Assembly (NCBI GenBank): GCA_002007295.1
Contig: LNZM01000035.1
Location: 1 to 41,283 of the forward strand
DNA length: 41,283 nt
Reading direction: 5' to 3'
Source: Candidatus Epulonipiscioides saccharophilum
Lineage (GTDB): Bacteria; Bacillota; Clostridia; Lachnospirales; Cellulosilyticaceae
Part shown: positions 35,538 to 41,283 of the stretch, one piece after another
Numbering within the stretch: the stretch's first letter is position 1
Layout: each line of letters opens with the position of its first letter
Made by a program: the position numbers and the translations under genes
Notes under the pieces: model-generated
What the model saw: the letters and a program-made list of their open reading frames with translations, nothing else
Told to the model about the DNA's origin: nothing
Databases searched by the model: none

Positions 35538-36770
35538 TTAATAGTTACTTTCTTCTCGTACAATTTCTACGGCTCGTTTTAATTTGTCTAAATTACCATG
35601 AAGTTTATAAATATCCCGAAAGATAAATTCTGCATGAACATTATTTTTTCTAATAATTTCCATCGAAGTTTTTATATGTTGTCTAAATGCTTCTTCATCA
35701 AAATATTTTTCGGATCCGATAAATTCTGGCGAAGGCTTTCTGGAATAAATAATTTCTCGTTCGGCTAATCTAGGAGCAATAAAATTTTCATCACAAGCAG
35801 GGGAAATGGAAACTTTACGTAAATTCGGAATATTTTCGATGCTATCGCCCCAAAAATTACTTATAGGTTCTCTAGAGCCATAATATACCAATCCAAATTC
35901 TTGAGCTATCCTTTTAGTTTCGGGGAGAATAAATTCTCTAAAGACTTTAGCAGAAACGCCACTGACCTCCTGTGCATCAACGTAGCCCCAGGTATCCATA
36001 GTTTTTATTTTATCAATTTGATTAGGTAAATCATTAGTGAAACAATAGCTACCGCCACCAATATAGTTATTTTGATTATGCGAATTAATGCAGTGCTCAT
36101 ATTCTTGGAATTTTAACATATGAATTGTATCATTTGCTAAAAAAGTCATTAAATCCTTAAATTCATTTGGCTCTTTAGCTAGAGCATAAAATAAGTTATC
36201 TTTTCCTAGTAAAAGAAGCGCTTGATAAACTATATTACAGTTCCATCTGTTTGTTACATTGATGGGGACAACATCTAATATATCTCCTAAAATATTTTGA
36301 ATTTGTTGTTTTTTGGTGTTAATACTTTTATAGTTAATCTTATATTTACTAAATGATAGTTTATAAAAATCATTTTTTAATGATATTAAATGTGGTTTTA
36401 TTTGTATATCTTGATAATTAAATGAACATATTCTATGAGGACTAAAGCCATAGCGTAAACTTTCTATTTCAAATTCTAAAGGATAATAATTAGGAACTAT
36501 TTTGTCATCATTAAATAATTGGTAAGGTATTATATTTTTTAATAATTGCTCTTCTATTTCACGTGCTAATATATTATGACAAATTAAATTTGGACAGATA
36601 TCTCGCCAAAAACTTGTTTCATCGATAACAATCATAGGAACATCTAGTTTTAAGTCATTATGTGCGTACCAACGTTTGACGGTTTCATCCATAGTAGATA
36701 AATTAGCAATCTCTAGTTGTTGTTTTGCCAACATGCGTAAATATTCACGTTCTTTTTTGTTAATCCTCAT
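35538..36770 (-). CDS. Uroporphyrinogen decarboxylase-like protein
   Basis: A 410-aa cytoplasmic protein of the URO-D superfamily. The region EFGLVYYGSREPISNF and then NLRKVSISPACDENF matches the C-terminal barrel part of URO-D-like proteins, many of which are corrinoid methyltransferases rather than heme enzymes. The substrate here is unknown, and no corrinoid protein gene lies beside it. No heme pathway genes are near, so heme synthesis is unlikely. AGGGGG precedes the ATG. It follows the flavodoxin-like gene by 35 nt with a small hairpin (36789-36807) between them, so the two are probably one transcript. Confidence 0.65.
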   Translation of the reverse strand: MRINKKEREYLRMLAKQQLEIANLSTMDETVKRWYAHNDLKLDVPMIVIDETSFWRDICPNLICHNILAREIEEQLLKNIIPYQLFNDDKIVPNYYPLEFEIESLRYGFSPHRICSFNYQDIQIKPHLISLKNDFYKLSFSKYKINYKSINTKKQQIQNILGDILDVVPINVTNRWNCNIVYQALLLLGKDNLFYALAKEPNEFKDLMTFLANDTIHMLKFQEYEHCINSHNQNNYIGGGSYCFTNDLPNQIDKIKTMDTWGYVDAQEVSGVSAKVFREFILPETKRIAQEFGLVYYGSREPISNFWGDSIENIPNLRKVSISPACDENFIAPRLAEREIIYSRKPSPEFIGSEKYFDEEAFRQHIKTSMEIIRKNNVHAEFIFRDIYKLHGNLDKLKRAVEIVREESNY

Positions 36771-36805
36771 AATATACCAATCCCCCTTGATTTAATTTGA
36801 TTAAA

Positions 36806-38158
36806 TCATGATTTCTTTAATAAATTTTCATATGGTTTTAGCATGTAATTAGTTAGTTTAGGTTGGATATTCTTTTGACCGAATTTAGAGTTAATAAGTT
36901 TCCCTAATAATTTAAATTTAAATATTTTTAACTTTTGTTTTTGAGGAAAATCATATAAACCGGTTTGTTTATAAAATTTATCATCCTCAGTCATAAGGCC
37001 TTGCATTAAATAGACCATATCTCTAAATATTTTCATACCACCTTGATAGTAAAAATTGCTAGAAACAGCCACTTTATAATTTAAAGCATATTCTAGAGAT
37101 AAGGCTAGATTTGTTATACTAGTTGGTGTTGACTGTACTAATTCATCTGTAACTATTCCACTAATATAAGTTCCTGAAATTTGGATTCTAGCATCAATGA
37201 CCATTTGCAAGTTAGGTTCTTGCCTATAGTTTCCACTTATTAAATATCCAACAGGTTTACCTTTGTTTAGTGGGCGATGGCCATTAAAAAATTGTCTGTC
37301 GTCATAACATTTTAAGGATGAATGAGCATAGTGATTTTTTATTGTGAATGCGTAAATGATAGCATCGGCCATTTCTATGCTATCTTGAAATAATTCTTCA
37401 AAGTTATCCTTATAGATGCAAGAAGCAGTGCTCATGCATTTTAAGCAACCTGAGCAACCGCCAGAGAATTTATAATTTCTAATATTGATTTCTCGGACGG
37501 AATATTTGGATGCATGTTTAAAATCTATAACCATGTTTGCAATACTAGTTTCGTCCGGACTATAATCAGAGAGAATTAAAATATCTCTATCAGTGAGTTT
37601 TATATTATTTTGATCTGTTTTTAGTTGCGAGGTATATACCGGATGATTATTTTTTTCATATGGAGGTATATATTTTGTATTACCGGTTACTACATCAAAA
37701 ATTAATTTATCAAAAAACAATTTTAAAGTTTCCTGGCCTGTTGGGTTAAGCAGATCTTCCATTCCAGCAGAAATACCATCTACATAACGCATGCCTAGAT
37801 CATATGAATTTTCTTCAATAAATTTATGTGCTGTAACATCATAAAATTTCATAGATGTAGTAAATTGAGTAGCAGTTTTCCCGGCCAAATTTACCTTATG
37901 TTCATGTAACAGCTCTATAAAGTTTAAAAGCTGACTAGGAACTAAAAAGGTATATACGGGGTAAGCAAATATTATTATGTCAGCATATTCTAAAATCTCG
38001 ATTTCTTCTGCGCAATTTTTTTCTAAAGCCTTAATTTTTTGACTTACATTTAATATAGAAAAATTATGTGTAGGATAGATTTTGGCTAAATATAATATGC
38101 TTTGTAGCGTTATACTGTTATTTCCTTTGGGGCTACCATTTATTACTGCAATATTCAT
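36806..38158 (-). CDS. Tandem flavodoxin-like NAD(P)H/FMN oxidoreductase
   Basis: A 450-aa protein made of two flavodoxin-like halves. The first opens MNIAVINGSPKGNNS, the FMN phosphate loop, and has FAYPVYTFLVPSQL. The second (from about residue 190) has ILSDYSPDETS and the Cys motif GGCSGCLKCMSTASC, as in iron-sulfur flavoproteins. The C-terminal ~60 residues are basic. Members usually reduce quinones, flavins or small substrates with NAD(P)H. It heads a two-gene unit with the URO-D-like gene and has its own promoter. The physiological substrate is unknown. Confidence 0.75.
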   Translation of the reverse strand: MNIAVINGSPKGNNSITLQSILYLAKIYPTHNFSILNVSQKIKALEKNCAEEIEILEYADIIIFAYPVYTFLVPSQLLNFIELLHEHKVNLAGKTATQFTTSMKFYDVTAHKFIEENSYDLGMRYVDGISAGMEDLLNPTGQETLKLFFDKLIFDVVTGNTKYIPPYEKNNHPVYTSQLKTDQNNIKLTDRDILILSDYSPDETSIANMVIDFKHASKYSVREINIRNYKFSGGCSGCLKCMSTASCIYKDNFEELFQDSIEMADAIIYAFTIKNHYAHSSLKCYDDRQFFNGHRPLNKGKPVGYLISGNYRQEPNLQMVIDARIQISGTYISGIVTDELVQSTPTSITNLALSLEYALNYKVAVSSNFYYQGGMKIFRDMVYLMQGLMTEDDKFYKQTGLYDFPQKQKLKIFKFKLLGKLINSKFGQKNIQPKLTNYMLKPYENLLKKS

Positions 38159-38193
38159 ACATATTATTCCTTTCCATAAAAAAGATATTTATC

Positions 38194-38222
38194 ATTATAA
38201 TATATATTTTGCTTTTTAACAA
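38194..38222 (-). promoter_or_regulatory. Promoter of the flavodoxin-like gene
   Basis: On the minus strand TTGTTA (38217-38222), a 17-nt spacer and TATAAT (38194-38199). The -35 overlaps the T-tail of the GntR-gene terminator. Confidence 0.7.
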
Positions 38223-38250
38223 TAAAAAATGACCTAGATATTAGGTCATT
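38222..38250 (-). terminator. Terminator of the GntR gene, overlapping its stop codon
   Basis: On the minus strand AATGACCTA (including the TAA stop region) pairs with TAGGTCATT around a 5-nt loop and is followed by TTTTTATT. Confidence 0.88.
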
Positions 38251-38996
38251 AAGTTTACACTAATATTAAAACTACTTCGATCACCTCTATACCTGGCTAT
38301 AGAATATTCTATAGGTACTCCATCAGCATTGGATCCGACGGTATAAAATAATTGAATGGCTTTGCCTTTCTTGATTTCTAGTAGTTTAACATCTTGGTCG
38401 TTTGCTTCGGTTACTTCAATTCTTTTTTTTAGTTTCACAACTTTATTATCCGAATCTAGACTGAGAAGATCATATAAACTTTCATTTTCTAAATTATGAT
38501 TAGTTAAAAAGGAACATCTTTCGAATGGTAAGTAGGTTATAATTGTTGCTAAAGGCTCATTATCCACTATACGTTTACGATGTAGATATAATATATCGGA
38601 TCCATTTTCTAAATTTAATATTTGTGCTATTTCAGATGTTGCTTTTATTCGTTTAAATCCTAATAGGTAGATTTGAGCATTAATATGATCTAATCCGAGT
38701 TGAAAATTTTCTGTTTGCTGAACAAAACTATTTGAAAGTTTCTGTTTTGCTACTAATGTCCCTTTTCCTTTTTGGCGAGTTAAATAGCCTTCTCTTACTA
38801 AATCTAAGACTGCTTGTCTTACGGTGGTACGACTTATGCTATACATTTTGCTCAGTTCTAGCTCTGTTGGAATCATAGTCCCTACAGGATAAAAATTAGA
38901 TTCTATATCATGTAACAAAATTTGTTTGAGCTGGTAAAACATAGGGATAGGTGCCAATTTGTCTATTTTTTTCATTTGATTAACGTTATGTTCCAC
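38241..38996 (-). CDS. GntR-family (HutC subfamily) transcriptional regulator
   Basis: A 251-aa repressor. Residues about 12-80 are the winged helix (PMFYQLKQILLHDI, PTELELSKMYSISRTTVRQA, REGYLTRQKGKGT). Residues about 95-245 are a UTRA ligand domain (LYLHRKRIVDNEPLATIITY, GVPIEYSIARYRGDRSSF), the class that often binds sugar phosphates. The start codon is GTG with GAAAGGGG 7 nt upstream; an in-frame ATG seven codons later has none. It is divergent from the glycerol dehydrogenase gene, the likely target together with itself. Confidence 0.92.
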   Translation of the reverse strand: MEHNVNQMKKIDKLAPIPMFYQLKQILLHDIESNFYPVGTMIPTELELSKMYSISRTTVRQAVLDLVREGYLTRQKGKGTLVAKQKLSNSFVQQTENFQLGLDHINAQIYLLGFKRIKATSEIAQILNLENGSDILYLHRKRIVDNEPLATIITYLPFERCSFLTNHNLENESLYDLLSLDSDNKVVKLKKRIEVTEANDQDVKLLEIKKGKAIQLFYTVGSNADGVPIEYSIARYRGDRSSFNISVNLMT

Positions 38997-39340
38997 AAAA
39001 ATACCCCTTTCATTTAATATATTAATTCAATACTAGCTTATATTTACACTAAAAGCAAGCTATAAAAAGGTTTTTGACATTGGTAGTAAATAAATGCAAC
39101 AAAATAAGTACTAAAAAAATTATTAGTTTTAGTAAATAAATATCAAAAAAATCCAATAATTTTTAAGGAGAATATAAATATAGCAACAAGATGTAATTGT
39201 TACAACATAGGTATATCATTATAAAAATTAACTACTAACAGCGAAATTGTGGATTATTTTTCTATTTAAGAAAGCGTTGACATAATTTCTTAAACATAGT
39301 ATTCTAAATCGGAAAAATAACTTAAATTAAGGAGAAACCT
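38997..39340. promoter_or_regulatory. Divergent GntR-gldA control region
   Basis: 344 bp with three signals. The gntR promoter on the minus strand is TTGCTT/TAGTAT (39030-39058, 17-nt spacer). The direct repeat TAGTAAATAAAT occurs at 39084-39095 and 39130-39141. The gldA promoter is TTGACA (39277-39282), 17 nt, TATTCT (39300-39305), and its -35 sits inside a 9-bp inverted repeat, TTTAAGAAA (39265-39273) and TTTCTTAAA (39286-39294). The inverted repeat is well placed to be an operator. Which sites the GntR protein uses is inference. Confidence 0.6.
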
Positions 39341-40417
39341 ATGGCAAACATTATTATTTCACCATCAAAATACGTTCAGGGTAAGGAAGAAATGACTAAT
39401 CTTGGAAGCTATACTACATGTTATGGCCAAAGATCTTTAATATTAATAAGTGAATCAGGCATGAAAAGATTTAAAGAGGTTATTGAAAAATCTTTGGAGA
39501 AAGATAAAGTTGTTCCGATTTTTGAAATTTTTCATGGTGAATCAAGTAAGAATGAAATTAATAGACTAGTAAAAATTGCGGATAACAATAATTGCGATAA
39601 TGTTATAGGAGTAGGTGGCGGAAAAATTTTAGATACAGCCAAGGCAGTAGCATATTATAAAAAATGTCCGGTAATCATAGTACCAACGATAGCGTCTACG
39701 GATGCGCCATGTAGTGCGTTGACAGTAATATATACAGATGAAGGGATTTTTGAAGAATATTTATTTTTGCCACAGAATCCGAATTTAGTATTATTAGATA
39801 CGCAAGCTATAGCGAAGGCCCCGGCCAGATTGTTAATATCAGGGATGGGGGATGCGCTGTCTACGTATTTTGAGGCTAGGGCCTGTAAATTATCTGGAGC
39901 GATATCATGTGCTGGTGGACAATCTACGGTTACAGCACAAGGTCTTGCTAAATTATGTTATGATACGTTGCTGGAGTTTGGATATAAAGCAAAGGTCGCA
40001 ATGGATCAAAAAGTTTCTAGCAAAGCCGTAGAAAATATTATAGAAGCGAATACCTTGCTATCGGGAATCGGATTTGAGAGTGGCGGATTAGCGGCAGCGC
40101 ATGCTATCCACAATGGATTTACAGTAATAAATGAATGTCATCATATGTATCATGGCGAAAAAGTTGCTTTTGGAACTATTGTGCAGCTAGTATTAGAAGA
40201 TGCACCGGAATTATTTGAGGTTATTAAGTTTTGTAAATCGGTAGGATTACCTACAACATTAAAAGAGTTAGGGATTGAAAAGATAGATCCGGAGCAAATA
40301 AAAAAAGTGGCAGAAGTCGCCACTGTGCCTAACGAAACTATTCATAATTTACCGTTTAAAGTTAGTTCTGATGATGTATACGCTGCTATTTTAATAGCGG
40401 ATTCATTAGGCCAATAA
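39341..40417 (+). CDS. gldA: Glycerol dehydrogenase
   Basis: A 358-aa zinc- and NAD-dependent enzyme that oxidises glycerol to dihydroxyacetone, or reduces dihydroxyacetone and related carbonyls in reverse. The NAD loop GVGGGKILDTAKA is at about 90-102. The three zinc ligands are all present: Asp171 in GMGDALSTYFEA, His254 in AAHAIHNGF and His271 in MYHGEKVAFG. AAGGAG lies 8 nt before the ATG. A single gene under a strong promoter, divergent from the gntR gene. No dihydroxyacetone kinase gene lies nearby in the window. Confidence 0.95.
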   Translation: MANIIISPSKYVQGKEEMTNLGSYTTCYGQRSLILISESGMKRFKEVIEKSLEKDKVVPIFEIFHGESSKNEINRLVKIADNNNCDNVIGVGGGKILDTAKAVAYYKKCPVIIVPTIASTDAPCSALTVIYTDEGIFEEYLFLPQNPNLVLLDTQAIAKAPARLLISGMGDALSTYFEARACKLSGAISCAGGQSTVTAQGLAKLCYDTLLEFGYKAKVAMDQKVSSKAVENIIEANTLLSGIGFESGGLAAAHAIHNGFTVINECHHMYHGEKVAFGTIVQLVLEDAPELFEVIKFCKSVGLPTTLKELGIEKIDPEQIKKVAEVATVPNETIHNLPFKVSSDDVYAAILIADSLGQ

Positions 40418-40434
40418 GATAAATTTAAAAATTC

Positions 40435-40488
40435 ATTAATCTGTTGTCTCTGAATTTTTATTTTGAAGGCTTCAGATTAATATTTTTA
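40435..40488 (+). terminator. Probable terminator after gldA
   Basis: ATTAATCTG (40435-40443) pairs with CAGATTAAT (40473-40481), followed by ATTTTTAT. The loop is large (29 nt), so it is weaker than the others. Confidence 0.55.
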
Positions 40489-40498
40489 TGATTTTTAT

Positions 40499-40680
40499 TT
40501 AGTCTAACATTTGTTCTTCGGATGGGTCATCCATAGTTTGGGTTTAATGTATTATTATTTAGTCTAATCTAACATTTGTCCTTTGACTGAATCATCCATA
40601 GTTTGAGTTTAATGCATTATTATTTAGTCTAATCTAACATTTGTCCTTCAGCTGGATCATCCATAGTTTCAGTTATTTCG
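40499..40680 (-). repeat. 65-bp tandem array of a small gene's 3' end (3 units)
   Basis: CCATAGTTT recurs at 40531, 40596 and 40661, exactly 65 bp apart. The unit at 40661 lies in the 62-aa gene. The other two are decayed copies of its last 14 or so codons (ETMDDPAEGQMLD) with stop and tail. The copies vary at the codons for PAEG. Confidence 0.92.
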
Positions 40681-40817
40681 GAAATTTCTGTAGATGGATC
40701 AACTTCGGAAGAATCATTTTTAAGATTTATAGCAATGCTATTACAAACGGGAAAGCCTAGTTCAGCTTTCAATTCTGGTTCTAATATACCGGCGTATTTC
40801 TTTCCTTTTCTAAACAT
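40629..40817 (-). CDS. Small hypothetical protein (62 aa)
   Basis: A 62-aa acidic protein I do not recognise. It has a basic head (MFRKGKKYAGILEPELKAEL), one Cys and an acidic, Thr/Ser-rich tail ending GQMLD. GGAGGTG lies 6 nt before the ATG and a perfect TATAAT lies about 25 nt upstream (minus strand), both good signs of a real gene. No signal peptide or membrane segment. Its 3' end is duplicated twice downstream. It stands alone, between gldA and a disrupted gene. Confidence 0.6.
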   Translation of the reverse strand: MFRKGKKYAGILEPELKAELGFPVCNSIAINLKNDSSEVDPSTEISEITETMDDPAEGQMLD

Positions 40818-41058
40818 CTCAACACCTCCATCATATTATAGTTTAACCAAATTTTAAGTACATAATTCAACTTTTTATTTACAATAGCCATTTTTTCATT
40901 TCTCGATTAAAATATGTTAAAAATAAAAGGGTTTTGACTGCGAAAATTGAAGTGCATTATGCATTAATAGATTATATGCAAAAAGTTTAGTATTTAACTA
41001 TTAATACTTAATTTCCAGTGTTTATATCCTTGAAAAGATTTTATAAACATAGTATAAG

Positions 41059-41085
41059 GAACATGATAGCTTTTTATCATTGTTC
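41059..41085. promoter_or_regulatory. Inverted repeat before the disrupted gene
   Basis: GAAC-A-TGATA pairs with TATCA-TT-GTTC around GCTTTT. It lies 20 nt before the start of the disrupted gene and overlaps no T-run, so it may be an operator or a leader hairpin. A further short palindrome, TGCATTATGCA, is at about 40953-40963. Confidence 0.45.
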
Positions 41086-41105
41086 ATTAGTTAGGAGCTG
41101 ATTTT

Positions 41106-41165
41106 ATGCAAAAAGTTATACTTGGAATAGATAGATTTCATGAATTTGACACTCCTCACGCCTAA
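41106..41165 (+). pseudogene. Gene interrupted by an element after 14 codons (possible NamZ/DUF1343 start)
   Basis: AGGAG 9 nt before an ATG opens MQKVILGIDRFHEF. After codon 14 the sequence enters element copy 3, adding DTPHA and a stop at 41163-41165. The opening fits the start of DUF1343/NamZ exo-muramidases (GID… then a helix), but 14 residues are too few to be sure. The rest of the gene, if present, lies beyond the window after the element. Confidence 0.5.
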
Positions 41166-41283
41166 AGGCGGGGGATTCTAAAGTGATTAAAGGACATACA
41201 AATTCATTTCTGAGCGTCCAACCTTTAGTTATGGGTATGCCATTACCCTTCATACAACAGGACATATAGTCTTATATGCTGAT
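41146..41283 (-). mobile_element. IS200/IS605-like non-autonomous element, copy 3 (cut by window edge)
   Basis: The first 138 bp match copies 1 and 2: TTGACACTCCTCACGCC, the CTAAAG-loop hairpin, then ATTCTAAAGTGATTAAAGGA and the CATACAACAGGACATATAG stem. It is inserted in the disrupted gene at 41106. The GGG…CCC hairpin here reads GGGTA-TGCCAT-TACCC; its sequence differs from the other copies but still pairs. Confidence 0.75.

Overview
The window is AT-rich DNA from a low-GC Gram-positive bacterium of the Clostridia. Support comes from the clostridial-type EndoA (MazF), ClpC, the LL-diaminopimelate aminotransferase plus DapF pair (meso-DAP peptidoglycan), an S-layer-homology-anchored surface enzyme, AGGAGG-type ribosome binding sites and TTGACA/TATAAT promoters. 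The rich set of glycan-degrading genes suggests a gut or plant-material degrader of the Lachnospirales/Epulopiscium kind; that placement is inference, not something the sequence proves.

Layout. Positions 1-4600 hold the end of a MazE-type antitoxin gene with mazF, a stand-alone clpC with its own strong promoter, a small conserved protein, and a two-gene minus-strand unit of a Cys-rich small protein and uracil-DNA glycosylase. Positions 4586-5270 carry a 395-bp repeat element and a structured GC-richer island. Next come an AzgA-type purine permease gene and an 8.7-kb gene for a secreted, cell-wall-anchored amylopullulanase. From 15.8 to 20 kb a plus-strand run encodes an ANTAR regulator, CTP synthase, diaminopimelate epimerase and a small protein. 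From 20 to 25 kb lie a UvrD-type ATPase fused to Sel1 repeats and the convergent dapL gene. Two tRNA genes (Pro, Gly) follow. From 25.9 to 38.2 kb sits a glycan cluster: a domain-permuted GH3 enzyme, a GH94-like glycoside phosphorylase, an AraC regulator, a GH2 beta-mannosidase-like enzyme, a URO-D-like protein and a double flavodoxin-like protein. The window closes with a GntR/HutC regulator divergent from glycerol dehydrogenase, a small gene, and a gene cut after 14 codons by a third copy of the repeat element.

Two things stand out. First, gene edges are repeatedly copied in tandem: the 3' ends of at least four genes (small protein at 3035, pyrG, the ATPase/dapL convergent junction, the 62-aa gene at 40629) are followed by 2-6 decayed copies of the gene's own last 40-210 bp. 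Smaller examples occur at a fifth gene's C-terminus and at the 5' end of the GH2 gene, where two short leader ORFs copy its first codons. Second, three copies of a ~394-bp element have ends like IS200/IS605 elements but contain no transposase or TnpB gene. They are full of hairpins and, on the minus strand, end like a TnpB guide-RNA scaffold (…TGTCAA).

The genes give a picture of a cell that digests starch or glycogen at its surface and beta-glycans or mannosides in the cytoplasm, with local AraC and GntR control.
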